From: RUG11241 sp964560085
GTDB lineage: Bacteria > Bacillota_I > Bacilli_A > RF39 > UBA660
Length of the DNA stretch: 64,000 bases
Reading direction: 5' to 3'
Assembly (NCBI GenBank): GCA_964560085.1
Contig: CAZLKF010000002.1
Location: forward strand, 62,001-126,000
The translations under genes and the position numbers were made by a program. Of this stretch, positions 34,510 through 44,075 are shown in pieces. The notes under the pieces were generated by a model. The model ran no database searches, was not told where the DNA came from, and saw only the letters and a list, made by a program, of their open reading frames with translations. Position 1 is the stretch's first letter. Each line of letters opens with the position of its first letter.

Positions 34510-34538
34510 TTACTTTTTTTTCTTTAATTTCATATAAT
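34510..34538 (+). promoter_or_regulatory. Promoter of ddl
   Basis: TTACTT (34510-34515), 17 bp, TATAAT (34533-34538), directly upstream of GGTGAT and the TTG start of ddl. Confidence 0.6.
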
Positions 34539-34552
34539 TTAATGGTGATATA

Positions 34553-35518
34553 TTGAAAAAAATTTTGATTGTATTCGGTGGTAACTCTTTTGAACACGAG
34601 ATATCTATTTTAAGTGTTAACAATGTCCTTAAAAATATTAAAGGCAATTTTGAAAATATTGATGTGGCGGGAATTACAAGAGATAATGAATGGTACTTAT
34701 TAAAGGACAATAATGAAGTTTCAAAAAATTGGCTTCTAAATGCCAATAAAATTGAAAGTGTTATCAAATTTTTAAAGAACTATAACTTGGTCTTTCCTGT
34801 TATGCATGGTGCATATGGAGAAGATGGTAGAATTCAAAGCTTCTTTGAACTTTTCAACATAAATTATGTAGGTTCCAATAGCTATGCTAGTCATATTTGT
34901 ATGGACAAAGAACTTACCAAATTAATAGCTGATAAGTTTTCGATCAAACAAATTCCTTATGTTGTAGTAAAAAAAGATGAAAAAATTAAAAATTTAGGTA
35001 TTGATTTTCCTTTGATAATTAAACCGGCAAATGGCGGTTCCTCGATTGGAATAAGTGTTGCTAATTCAAATAAAGAATTCAAAAAATCGATTAAAGAGGC
35101 ATTTAAATATGATGAAAAAATCATTGTGGAAAAGTTTATAAATGCTCGTGATTTTGAATGTGCTGTTTTCGAAGGAAAAAAACTAGTTGTTAGTACAATT
35201 GGGGAAATAAAATCATGTAATAAATTTTACGATTTTGAAGCGAAATACATAAAAGAATCAAAAACTACAATACCAGCTCTGTTAGACGAGAATATAATTA
35301 AAGACATACAAAATTTAGCAGAAAAAATCTTTAAGATATACAATCTTAAAGACTTTGCGCGAATCGATTTTTTGTATGATGATGTAAATAAAGATTTATA
35401 CTTTAACGAGATAAATACAATTCCGGGTTTTACGCCAATAAGTATGTTTCCTTTATTATTTGAAAACAAAGGTTACAATTTCTCAAAAGTGATAGAAGAG
35501 ATAATTAATCATCAGTAG
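34553..35518 (+). CDS. ddl: D-alanine--D-alanine ligase
   Basis: Ddl joins two D-alanines for the peptidoglycan stem peptide. The 321-aa ATP-grasp enzyme has FGGNSFEHEISILS (FGG...EHEIS), FPVMHGAYGEDGRIQ, YVGSNSYASHICMDKELTK, IIKPANGGSSIGI and the C-terminal LYFNEINTIPGFTPISMFP (metal-binding NEINT). The start is TTG after GGTGAT. It is convergent with and overlaps the ABC-F gene by 14 bp. Nothing marks it as a D-Ala-D-Lac type. Confidence 0.95.
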   Translation: MKKILIVFGGNSFEHEISILSVNNVLKNIKGNFENIDVAGITRDNEWYLLKDNNEVSKNWLLNANKIESVIKFLKNYNLVFPVMHGAYGEDGRIQSFFELFNINYVGSNSYASHICMDKELTKLIADKFSIKQIPYVVVKKDEKIKNLGIDFPLIIKPANGGSSIGISVANSNKEFKKSIKEAFKYDEKIIVEKFINARDFECAVFEGKKLVVSTIGEIKSCNKFYDFEAKYIKESKTTIPALLDENIIKDIQNLAEKIFKIYNLKDFARIDFLYDDVNKDLYFNEINTIPGFTPISMFPLLFENKGYNFSKVIEEIINHQ

Positions 35519-37115
35519 TATTTTTACTATAATAATATTCAACAATATCTGGATAATAATTAACAATCTTCCCACTTGGTAATAAGAGAATCCTATTAAT
35601 TCCTATCGACTCGACAAATTGCGGATTATGACTTACTAATATTATAGTTCCCTTATAATCACGAAAATTTTCGCCTATTAATTCTTGTGTTATTGGATCT
35701 AAATGATTTGTTGGTTCATCTAATATAAGTAAATTAGCTTGCTTTAGCATTATTTTTGCCAAATTAATTCTTGCTCTTTCACCAGGTGAAAGGACAGATA
35801 CTTTTTTATAAAAATCATTCTCTTTAAAAAGAAAATCGCCTAAAGCTGCAAATATTTGCTTATCTGTGTATTTACTATTAGAAACATTTTCAAATACAGT
35901 TTTGTCTAAATCCAAGTCTTCTTGTTCTTGCGCATAATAAGCAATTTCTGTCTTTGTACCAAAACTAATACTTCCATCTTTAGGAGTCAATTCTTTCATT
36001 ATCAATTTTAGCAAGGTTGACTTACCAACGCCATTTTCACCTAAAATCAAAAGCCTTTCTTTATTATTTAATAGAAAAGACAAATTATCAAATAAATTGT
36101 TAACAGTGTATCCAAATGTTAAATTATTCACTTGAATAGGAATTTTAGAGCCTTCGTTTAAAGGTTGTAGGTGAAGATGAATAGTTTTTAAGCGTTTATC
36201 ACGACTAACTAGTTCCTTTTCTTTTTTTAAGAGTAATTTCTCACGACTTTGAGCAATTCGTTTGCGTTTCCCTGATGAATTTGAATATAGTAAAACAAAA
36301 TCACGTAATTTCTTTATCTCTTTTTCTTGATTAGCAATTAGTAATTCTTTATTCCTATTTGCAGCAGTGGATTTTTGCTGATAATCACTATAATTTCCAT
36401 TATAAACACTTATTTTATGAGTTGCAGCATCAATATGCATTATTTTATCGACTATGGCGTTTAAAAATTTGATATCGTGAGAAATAATAAGTGCCATTCC
36501 TTCATATGCTTTCAAATAAGATATAATATATTCACGAGTTGTTGCATCCAAATGGTTTGTGGGTTCATCAAGTAACAATAACTCTGCTTTTGAGTATAAA
36601 AGATGAGCAAAAGCAATTTTTGATTTTTGACCACCGCTTAAATTTTTTAATTGTAAATCCAGGATATTGTCATCAATCTTCATATTATCTATTATTTCCA
36701 TCAATGTATTTTCAGCATTATATTGATCATAATAAACAAGTTTTTCTTCCAATTTACCAATTTTTTTTAATATTCTATCTTTTTCATTATCTTTTTCACA
36801 AGCAATTATTCTATTATATAAATCACTTATTTGTTCATTAAGTTGTTTTATTGGACGCGCATTTAGTAAATAATCAAAAACTTTCATATTCTGATCTTTT
36901 AAATCTATTACTTGTGGTAAATAACCGATATTTGATGAATATTGGATTGTACCACTATCTAATTCTATTTCCTTTAACATAACACGAAAAAGAGTTGTTT
37001 TTCCACAACCATTGGTTCCAATAATACCAACTTTAGAATTGTTGGGAATAATAAAATTAGCATCATCATAAATTGTATTCAAACCAAATTTTAAATTTAT
37101 ATTTTTTCCTATCAT
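35505..37115 (-). CDS. ABC-F family ribosome-associated ATPase
   Basis: ABC-F proteins bind the ribosomal E site, acting in translation or antibiotic resistance. The 536-aa chain has two ABC modules without membrane segments: GTNGCGKTTLF, LSGGQKSKIAFAHLL, LLLLDEPTNHLD; and GENGVGKSTLLK, LSPGERARINLAKIM, LLILDEPTNHLD. The roughly 80-residue linker between them is basic and helical, as in this family. Start chosen at ATG 37115, after AGGATG; an ATG six codons upstream is possible. The subfamily (YkpA, Uup, ARE) cannot be settled from motifs. It overlaps ddl at the 3' end. Confidence 0.92.
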   Translation of the reverse strand: MIGKNINLKFGLNTIYDDANFIIPNNSKVGIIGTNGCGKTTLFRVMLKEIELDSGTIQYSSNIGYLPQVIDLKDQNMKVFDYLLNARPIKQLNEQISDLYNRIIACEKDNEKDRILKKIGKLEEKLVYYDQYNAENTLMEIIDNMKIDDNILDLQLKNLSGGQKSKIAFAHLLYSKAELLLLDEPTNHLDATTREYIISYLKAYEGMALIISHDIKFLNAIVDKIMHIDAATHKISVYNGNYSDYQQKSTAANRNKELLIANQEKEIKKLRDFVLLYSNSSGKRKRIAQSREKLLLKKEKELVSRDKRLKTIHLHLQPLNEGSKIPIQVNNLTFGYTVNNLFDNLSFLLNNKERLLILGENGVGKSTLLKLIMKELTPKDGSISFGTKTEIAYYAQEQEDLDLDKTVFENVSNSKYTDKQIFAALGDFLFKENDFYKKVSVLSPGERARINLAKIMLKQANLLILDEPTNHLDPITQELIGENFRDYKGTIILVSHNPQFVESIGINRILLLPSGKIVNYYPDIVEYYYSKNTTDD

Positions 37116-37164
37116 CTTTACACATCCTGACATTATCTTGCAGATTTATTACTATTACATAATA

Positions 37165-37193
37165 ACAAAAAAGGAATTAATATTCAATTCCTT
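37165..37193 (-). terminator. Terminator after typA
   Basis: The stem AAGGAATT/AATTCCTT is flanked by A and T runs and includes the TAA stop of typA. Confidence 0.85.
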
Positions 37194-38997
37194 TTTTCAT
37201 TGATGCTCTTTTTCGATCATTAGCATTTAATAATTTTTTACGCATTCTTAACGAAGTTGGTGTTATTTCTACTAATTCATCAAAAGCAATATAGTCAAGA
37301 GCATACTCTAGAGTTATAGGACGTGGGCGTTTTAATACAACTGTATGATCCTTACTCGAACTACGAGTATTAGTTAATTGTTTACCCTTGACAACATTGA
37401 CAATAATGTCATCTTCATGGTTATGCTCACCAACTATCATTCCTTCATATACTTCAACTCCAGGCTCGATAAACATAACTCCACGATCTTCTAATTGACC
37501 CAAAGCATATGCCGTTGATTTGCCATATTCCATTGAAACTAATACTCCTTGTTTTCTTTCGGCTATTTCAATATTTTCATATCTTCGATATTCTTTAAAT
37601 GAATGATTCATAATTCCATAGCCTTTTGTTAACGTCATAAAATTAGTTGCAAAGCCAATTAATCCTCTTGAAGGAATTGTATATAACAAACGAACTTGTT
37701 CATTAACATTTGCCATATTTTCTAATATGGCGCCACGATTACCTAAGTTTTCAATGACAGTGCCAACACTTTCTTCACTTACTTCAATTTGTAATTCTTC
37801 ATATGGTTCATATTTCTCGCCATCTATTTCTTTTAATATGACAACTGGTTTAGAAACTTGTAGTTCATAGCCTTCACGACGCATATTTTCAATTAAAATA
37901 CTTAAATGTAATTCGCCACGACCTGATACAATCCAAGATTCAGCATCTTTTTCAGCAACACGTAGTGATACATCACGTTCCGTTTCTTTAAATAAACGAT
38001 CAGCTATTTTTCGAGCTGTTAAAAATTTCCCTTCACGGCCAGCAAATGGACTCGTATTTACTGAGAATGTCATTTGTAATGTTGGTTCATCTATTCTAAG
38101 CAAAGGTAAAGCATCTTCGTGGCCAATCTCGCATACTGTTTCACCAACACTAATATCAGGTAATCCAGCGATAGCAACAATATCCCCAGCTGTAGCTGAG
38201 TCAATTTCTACTCTTTTAAGGCCTAAGAAACCAAACAACTTTTGAACACGAAATTGTTTAATACTACCATCAAGGCGAACACAAGAAACCATTTGATTTA
38301 ACTTCACAGTTCCTCTTTTGATAAGACCAATTCCAATACGACCAACATAATCATTATAATCTAATAGAGCCGGTTGAAATTGTAAAGTTCCTTCAGTTAT
38401 ATCTGGTGATGGAATATACTTTAAAACTGCATCTAAAATTGGCTCCATCGTTTTTTCTTGTGTGGATGGATCAGGGTCTAAGCTCGAAGTTCCTGCAATA
38501 CCAGATGCATAAATAACTGGAAATTCTAATTGTTCTAAAGTAGCACCTAATTCAATAAATAAATCCATTACTTCATCTACAACTTGGGTTGGACGAGCAA
38601 CTGGTTTATCTATTTTATTCACAACTAAAATCGGTGTAACTCCCGCTTCTAAAGCTTTCTTTAAAACAAATCGTGTTTGCGGCATTGGTCCTTCATAAGC
38701 ATCAACTACTAATAAAACCCCATTTACCATATTCATAATTCTTTCAACTTCACCACCAAAATCGGCATGACCCGGTGTATCAAGAATATTAACACGATAT
38801 CCTTTATAATCTATTGCTGTTGTTTTTGCAAGAATTGTAATTCCTCTTTCACGTTCGATAGCATTTGAATCCATTACACATTCGACAATTTCTTCATTGT
38901 CACGAAATGTTCCAGATGATTGTAGCAATTTATCTACTAAAGTTGTTTTGCCATGATCAACGTGAGCAATTATTGCTATATTTTTTATATTACGCAT
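37177..38997 (-). CDS. typA: Translational GTPase TypA/BipA
   Basis: BipA is an EF-G-like GTPase that helps ribosome assembly and stress adaptation. The 606-aa protein has G1 AHVDHGKT (about 11-18), switch region ERGITILAK, DTPGHADFGGEVER, NKIDKP (G4) and later EF-G-like domains III and V. The unique C-terminal domain ends in the expected RKKLLNANDRKRA form. Length and order are typical. Single gene with terminator. Confidence 0.97.
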   Translation of the reverse strand: MRNIKNIAIIAHVDHGKTTLVDKLLQSSGTFRDNEEIVECVMDSNAIERERGITILAKTTAIDYKGYRVNILDTPGHADFGGEVERIMNMVNGVLLVVDAYEGPMPQTRFVLKKALEAGVTPILVVNKIDKPVARPTQVVDEVMDLFIELGATLEQLEFPVIYASGIAGTSSLDPDPSTQEKTMEPILDAVLKYIPSPDITEGTLQFQPALLDYNDYVGRIGIGLIKRGTVKLNQMVSCVRLDGSIKQFRVQKLFGFLGLKRVEIDSATAGDIVAIAGLPDISVGETVCEIGHEDALPLLRIDEPTLQMTFSVNTSPFAGREGKFLTARKIADRLFKETERDVSLRVAEKDAESWIVSGRGELHLSILIENMRREGYELQVSKPVVILKEIDGEKYEPYEELQIEVSEESVGTVIENLGNRGAILENMANVNEQVRLLYTIPSRGLIGFATNFMTLTKGYGIMNHSFKEYRRYENIEIAERKQGVLVSMEYGKSTAYALGQLEDRGVMFIEPGVEVYEGMIVGEHNHEDDIIVNVVKGKQLTNTRSSSKDHTVVLKRPRPITLEYALDYIAFDELVEITPTSLRMRKKLLNANDRKRASMKKGIEY

Positions 38998-39063
38998 TGT
39001 ATTTCCCCTCTTCTGACTTGAAGATTATATCACTATGTTTTAATTGTGTAAAGCTTTTTTTAA

Positions 39064-39089
39064 AGAAAAACAACCGAATAACGATTGTT
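39064..39089 (-). terminator. Terminator after the NlpC/P60 gene
   Basis: The stem AACAATCG/CGGTTGTT (one G-U pair) with a five-base loop is followed by TTTTTCTTT on the minus strand. Confidence 0.8.
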
Positions 39090-39095
39090 TTTTTA

Positions 39096-41078
39096 TTAAT
39101 TCCACATATTTGTAACATTTCCGTCTTGTTCATATGGATAAAAACGAACTACTGAAAACTTACCCGATTTTGGCATGTTTGATTTTTCCCATTCTTTAAC
39201 ATTGATTCCACCATTGTCATTTGCTTCGGCTACATAGATAGTTGTTGCATCAACTCCAATGACTATACCAATATGTGAATATATTGATTCATGCTTACAC
39301 GAATTACCACATGGACTTAACATAAAATCGCCTACTTGAATTTGATCAGCCACTTCTGCGCTTTTATGCGTATTTGAAGTTGAATAAATTCCGCCCTTCA
39401 TTGTAACTCCACCGTTTTTGAAAGCCCAAGAAACAAAGTTTGTGCAATCCATTCCTTGTGTCCATCCATTAATAGAACAACCCCAAGCTTGAGATTTTCC
39501 GATATTAAGGCCTTTACCATAGCGACCAATGATTGCATCTGGGTCAACTTCTTTATCTTTTGTCCCTTGATAAGGAATTGTATAATCTAACCCACCAACT
39601 AAGAATCTAGCAGCCTCAACAACTCCTGCTCTTGTTCCATATCCAGCTTGATCAACTGCAGTACTTAATAAAGCTTCAAGTCTTGTGCGATCTTCTGCTG
39701 TATAAGATTTGCATTTTATTACCGGTTTTGTACTAAGTTCACTATATTTAACATAATTAAATGTATAAACTTTTTTATTTTCAACACTACAAGATACATT
39801 TGTTGTATTACCAGCTATATCACGTAATATGACTCTAGCACTTGCCAAAGATTCTAAAGCAACATATTGTGTTGTTGCCAAAAATCCACTTTCTTGACCA
39901 TTAATTACATAATTAACTGCCCCAATTCCTTGATCATCAGATGCAGTCACAACTATCGTTGATTTACCAGATAAAACTTCAACCACGCAGCTTCCAGTTG
40001 GAGCTACGTTATCGATGTTATCAATTTGAATACTCTTATTAATAATATTTCCATATTGGTCTTGGACTTTAAACGTATATATTCCATTACTTTTTGCAGT
40101 ATAAGACGCATATGAAAAGGTTGTTGAATCCCCGTCTGGCAGATACATTTTAGTATATCCTTCACCACTAACATTAATATTAATTTTCGATTCATTTGTT
40201 GTTGCCCCATTATCCGTTTGTGTTAATGTTATATTCAAATCAGCAATTTTTTCAGCGACATGTACAATTCTCTTTATTGAATATTCTTTTCCTTTTGAAT
40301 TAGTTATCTCATAATTAACTTCATATGTTCCAACTTTTGAAATATCAATATTATCATTTACTTTTACTTTGCGGCTTATCTTTCCATCTTTATAATCATA
40401 TGCCAAATACCCAGCTTCACTATATTTTTGATTTAAACGAAGATAAACTTCTGGTTCGCCTTTTAAAGTAATTATTGGTTCTTCTTTATTTTTTAAACCA
40501 CTGATTGTGATATTGGTGTTAACATCAGAAACAATAACAATACGTTTTACGATTGCTTTCTGTTTACCATCAATTTTAACAACATAGTTAATCGTATAAG
40601 CTCCAACATCATTATAAACATTACCAATTTTTTCTACTTGAACATCCTTCTTTTTAGTATACCCCTCATCAAAATACATCGATCCTTTATTAACCAAAAC
40701 AACTTCTGAACCATTTAATTCAATATACTTCTGAGAATTACTGATTATGTCGCTTTCATAATCTACACATTTCAAATACGGATTATATTTTATCTTTCCT
40801 GAAACATTTGTAATAATTACTCCACTAGCTTTACTACATAACTCGGCGCCTTCATCAACACCTAATTTTTCAATATTTAAGTATGTTTGATTATCAACAA
40901 CTATTCCATTGCTAGAGATATAGTCTTTTGCTTTTTTGACAATTTCTTTCTCAATTGTTGAATATTCATTTTTTGTAAAAATGATCAACAAAATAATTGC
41001 AACTACAAAAATAGGAATTACAATTATTCCCATCTTTATTAAACGTAATTTCTTTTCATTATTTATTTCTTCAAACAT
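39096..41078 (-). CDS. Membrane-anchored modular surface protein with NlpC/P60-like peptidase domain
   Basis: A 660-aa protein with a cytoplasmic start, one membrane helix (about 15-34) and an exterior built of several modules. A small domain (about 40-115, KKAKDYISSNG... YLKCVDYESD) is followed by DUF5011/bacterial Ig-like domains (about 115-430). The C-terminus (about 480-655) is an NlpC/P60-type cysteine peptidase, with Cys in GMDCTNFVSWAF and His in SHIGIVIG, so cell-wall hydrolysis is likely. The same scaffold with a different enzyme is at 58958-61087. GGTGATA precedes the ATG. The promoter lies over the upstream stop codon. Confidence 0.85.
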   Translation of the reverse strand: MFEEINNEKKLRLIKMGIIVIPIFVVAIILLIIFTKNEYSTIEKEIVKKAKDYISSNGIVVDNQTYLNIEKLGVDEGAELCSKASGVIITNVSGKIKYNPYLKCVDYESDIISNSQKYIELNGSEVVLVNKGSMYFDEGYTKKKDVQVEKIGNVYNDVGAYTINYVVKIDGKQKAIVKRIVIVSDVNTNITISGLKNKEEPIITLKGEPEVYLRLNQKYSEAGYLAYDYKDGKISRKVKVNDNIDISKVGTYEVNYEITNSKGKEYSIKRIVHVAEKIADLNITLTQTDNGATTNESKININVSGEGYTKMYLPDGDSTTFSYASYTAKSNGIYTFKVQDQYGNIINKSIQIDNIDNVAPTGSCVVEVLSGKSTIVVTASDDQGIGAVNYVINGQESGFLATTQYVALESLASARVILRDIAGNTTNVSCSVENKKVYTFNYVKYSELSTKPVIKCKSYTAEDRTRLEALLSTAVDQAGYGTRAGVVEAARFLVGGLDYTIPYQGTKDKEVDPDAIIGRYGKGLNIGKSQAWGCSINGWTQGMDCTNFVSWAFKNGGVTMKGGIYSTSNTHKSAEVADQIQVGDFMLSPCGNSCKHESIYSHIGIVIGVDATTIYVAEANDNGGINVKEWEKSNMPKSGKFSVVRFYPYEQDGNVTNMWN

Positions 41079-41093
41079 ACTATCACCTTCTTA

Positions 41094-41122
41094 ATTATAC
41101 AAAAAAAAGTATAATTTTACAA
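41094..41122 (-). promoter_or_regulatory. Sigma-A promoter of the NlpC/P60 gene
   Basis: On the minus strand TTGTAA (41117-41122), 17 bp, TATAAT (41094-41099). The -35 overlaps the stop codon of the upstream gene. Confidence 0.75.
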
Positions 41123-41740
41123 GTTCTTATACTTCTTTATAATTTTTTGATAATGGGATTTATTTTCTCGTATCCACCGCTGATAACTTAATGAAGAAGG
41201 CTGATATGAAAAATAATCAAACTTATTTTTTTTCTTCAAATTAATCGCGACAATAAAATCATATACATTATGATTTAAATCCTGATATATACACAAAATT
41301 CGATTAAGGTTTCTTTTTTCATTGTTATAATCTATTAATAATTGAACTTTTTTTTCTTCAGCACAAGCTATATCAAAGGTTGTAAATAATTGTTGATTCA
41401 CATTGTCATCTATTTCTTGACTTCCATCAATCTGTAGACCAGTTCCTAAATTATAAAATTTGATATTTGTGGCGACGCCATAACCAATATTCTTGATAAT
41501 AATATCAAGCTTAGATTCAATCACTTTACGAGTATCACTTTCATTAATAATTGTTAAGAAATACTTGTTTTTATTTATATGAAATAGTGGTTCTATTTTA
41601 TCTAGTATAAGATATGGTTGATGCTTTTCACGATTTTCATTTTTCAAACGCATATTTAAAGTATAAATTGTGGCCAATACAGGAATCAAAACTGTCGCTA
41701 AAGGGTACAATATTCCGCCCCATATATCTGACCCGTTCAT
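41117..41740 (-). CDS. N-terminally membrane-anchored protein of unknown function
   Basis: A 207-aa protein with one hydrophobic helix (about 10-28) and the rest soluble. The body has alternating beta-like segments (YLILDKIEPLF, KYFLTIINE, VIESKLDIIIKNIGYGVATNIKFYNLG) that suggest an Ig-like or C2-like sandwich. The C-terminus is basic. No enzyme motif. The ATG shares one base with the stop of the upstream Nudix gene (TAATG), so the two are coupled. Not recognised. Confidence 0.65.
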   Translation of the reverse strand: MNGSDIWGGILYPLATVLIPVLATIYTLNMRLKNENREKHQPYLILDKIEPLFHINKNKYFLTIINESDTRKVIESKLDIIIKNIGYGVATNIKFYNLGTGLQIDGSQEIDDNVNQQLFTTFDIACAEEKKVQLLIDYNNEKRNLNRILCIYQDLNHNVYDFIVAINLKKKNKFDYFSYQPSSLSYQRWIRENKSHYQKIIKKYKNL

Positions 41741-42168
41741 TAAACATACTCCCTTAGAATATAATCCATCGTAATTTTTATGTCATCAAAAACTGCTATA
41801 TTATCAAGTTCGTCACGGCTAAACCAGCGATACTTTTTTATCTCATCATCAATTAAACCCTTAGTATGTGTCAATGGGCGAGCAGCATAAATAATATCAA
41901 TATGACAATCACCATTAGAACCACGGTTCTTTTGAATACCAAGAGGACGCACAAAATCATCTTCACGAGGAAAATGCTCACCTATCAGTTCAACACGATA
42001 ACCAGTTTCTTCATATACTTCTCTTTTCACAGTTTCTTCTGGAAACTCATCCGATTCAATATGTCCACCTGGTTGAACCCATTTTTTGAAATCTTCATGA
42101 TAAACAAGTAATATTTTTTTTGTTATTGGGTCAACAACAAATGCTGAAGAACAAAAATGTCTTATCAT
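41740..42168 (-). CDS. Nudix hydrolase
   Basis: A 142-aa Nudix-fold pyrophosphohydrolase. The full Nudix box G-x5-E-x7-REV-x-EETGY is present in GHIESDEF...REVYEETGY. The start is the ATG after GGTGATTAAT; the GTG and TTG just before are part of the SD region. Substrate open: such proteins may act on modified nucleotides or coenzymes. Co-transcribed with the downstream unknown gene. Confidence 0.92.
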   Translation of the reverse strand: MIRHFCSSAFVVDPITKKILLVYHEDFKKWVQPGGHIESDEFPEETVKREVYEETGYRVELIGEHFPREDDFVRPLGIQKNRGSNGDCHIDIIYAARPLTHTKGLIDDEIKKYRWFSRDELDNIAVFDDIKITMDYILREYV

Positions 42169-42237
42169 ATTAATCACCAATTTTATTATACTATTTTAAC
42201 TATTGTAATTCAATTTTGAAGTGTAAATTTTTGTAAA

Positions 42238-42954
42238 TTATTCAAGAATATCCTTAGGTTTTTCTTGATCATTTCGATAATATAGTGAAATGTTATCTTT
42301 ATTATCAACCGTTGCTAGTAATATTTTTGAAAAATCACATTTTTTTAGTTTCTGTTTCAACCATTCTTCATCTCGGGCAATATTCTGTAAATTGTTTTTC
42401 ATTACCTTACCATCTATTATGACATTTGCACATAAACCTGACTGTGATTTTGAGATGTTCAAATCATCTAAATTAACCGTTCTATTTTTTTCTTTAGGCA
42501 AAATACTCAACATGCCATTTGCCTCCATCAAAGCATATTCAATATCAGCAACATTAAAATAACCATTAACACGACATTCTTGAAGCAAATCATTTATATC
42601 AAATTTGACCTTTCGTAAACCTTTCTCCATTATTTTTCCTTTTTCTATCAATACTGTAGGTGGTGACATAAAATATCGACGTAAAAAAATACTTTTCATC
42701 GTCAAAATTGAAACAATATAAGACACAAGTCCAAACAGAACAACTGCCAATATTCCGTTTATTGTCTGTGATTCAAGGTTAATTGTCATTTCAGCGGCAA
42801 AATTACCAATTGATATTCCAATAACATAGTCAAATAAACTAAGCTGTGACACTTGCTTTTTACCAAGCATTTTAGTCACTAAAAAAAGAGTTGTTAAAGA
42901 TAAGAAACTGCGATAACAAACAATTAACAACTCATCATATTTTATATTTTGCAT
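42238..42954 (-). CDS. DUF421 (YetF family) membrane protein
   Basis: A 238-aa protein with three N-terminal membrane helices (about 9-85) and a cytoplasmic domain containing PPTVLIEKGKI, FDINDLLQECRVNGYFNVADIEYALMEANGMLSILP. This matches YetF/YcaP. In B. subtilis YetF family proteins are linked to spore germination, but the general role is unclear. GGTGATATT lies before the ATG. No close partner. Confidence 0.9.
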   Translation of the reverse strand: MQNIKYDELLIVCYRSFLSLTTLFLVTKMLGKKQVSQLSLFDYVIGISIGNFAAEMTINLESQTINGILAVVLFGLVSYIVSILTMKSIFLRRYFMSPPTVLIEKGKIMEKGLRKVKFDINDLLQECRVNGYFNVADIEYALMEANGMLSILPKEKNRTVNLDDLNISKSQSGLCANVIIDGKVMKNNLQNIARDEEWLKQKLKKCDFSKILLATVDNKDNISLYYRNDQEKPKDILE

Positions 42955-42984
42955 AATATCACCAATATTATTATTAGTTCATAT

Positions 42985-44025
42985 TTATTTTTTATTCTTT
43001 TTATGTTCAAAAACAACATTCGTTTTTAAAACAAAAGCAATAACCATTAATAAAACTGTCAAATAAAAGGCATATCCAATCTTTCTGTTTCCAAGGACAT
43101 ACATAATTGATCCAACAGAAAAAAGCAAGTCAACCCCATATATTATTAAAACTACTGTTCTCTGTTGCAATCCATAATTCAATAATTGATGGTGAATGTG
43201 CATTTTATCAGGACAAGTTATTTTTTCACCTTTTAAGGCTCTTCTAATAACCGCAAACAAGACATCTAGAAAAGGAATGGCTAGTAATATTACTGGAATT
43301 AGAAATGAAGTTACTGTAACGTTTTTGAATCCTAAAATGGCAATGATTGAAATAATATAACCAAGGAACATCGAACCACTATCCCCAGCAAAAATAGTAG
43401 CTGGATAAAAATTATGAACTAGAAAACCAAGTGTCGAGGCTAACATAACAATCGATAACAAGAATTCTAGGCCCAAACTTGAGCGGCCAATTAAAATAAT
43501 CGTTACTGTTAAAAAGAATATTGCACTTATTCCTCCTGATAAGCCATCTAAGCCATCTATTAAATTAACACAATTCATACAAGCCATTATAAAAAGGATA
43601 GAAACAGGATAAGCAAAAATACCAAAATTAATATATATTCCTAGAGCATCTACTTCAGTTAAAACGACATCACCAAATAAAACAACCAATAAGGCAGCAA
43701 CAAACTGGCCAATCAATTTAGTTTTTGGTGTTATGGGCTTTATGTCATCAATTATTCCTGTCAAAACAACAAAAAAACTACCAACTAAAATGCTATTCAT
43801 CATTGTATTTTGTTCAAAGAACAGTAGATAACCAATTAAAAAACCAATGTAGATTCCAAGGCCACCCAATCTTGGAATTGGTTTTTTATGAACTTTTCTT
43901 TCATTAGGAATGTCTATAGCTCCAATGTGAAAAGCAATTTTTTTAATTACTGGCATTATTAATGTTACAAGCAAAAATGTTACAAAAAAAACAAATATTG
44001 CTTTATACAAAATTTCTTGTTTCAT
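42985..44025 (-). CDS. tagO: Undecaprenyl-phosphate GlcNAc-1-phosphate transferase (TagO/WecA family)
   Basis: This integral membrane enzyme transfers GlcNAc-1-phosphate to undecaprenyl phosphate, starting wall teichoic acid or other polymers. The 346-aa protein has about 10 helices and polyprenyl-phosphate transferase motifs: IIDDIKPIT (DDxxP-like), NLIDGLDGLSGG, FAGDSGSMFLG and the C-terminal MHIHHQLL loop (HxHH), which separates it from MraY. RBS AGGTGG. No other teichoic acid gene is adjacent, so the polymer is not identified. Confidence 0.93.
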   Translation of the reverse strand: MKQEILYKAIFVFFVTFLLVTLIMPVIKKIAFHIGAIDIPNERKVHKKPIPRLGGLGIYIGFLIGYLLFFEQNTMMNSILVGSFFVVLTGIIDDIKPITPKTKLIGQFVAALLVVLFGDVVLTEVDALGIYINFGIFAYPVSILFIMACMNCVNLIDGLDGLSGGISAIFFLTVTIILIGRSSLGLEFLLSIVMLASTLGFLVHNFYPATIFAGDSGSMFLGYIISIIAILGFKNVTVTSFLIPVILLAIPFLDVLFAVIRRALKGEKITCPDKMHIHHQLLNYGLQQRTVVLIIYGVDLLFSVGSIMYVLGNRKIGYAFYLTVLLMVIAFVLKTNVVFEHKKNKK

Positions 44026-44075
44026 ACTGCATTACCACCTAAAGAAATTATAGCATTTATTTGTTAATTAAACAA

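Noticed and set aside
41094..41122. Hairpin AATTATAC/GTATAATT with an all-T loop as a terminator
   Set aside because: The loop is the T run and no T tract follows; the sequence is better explained as a 17-bp-spaced promoter.
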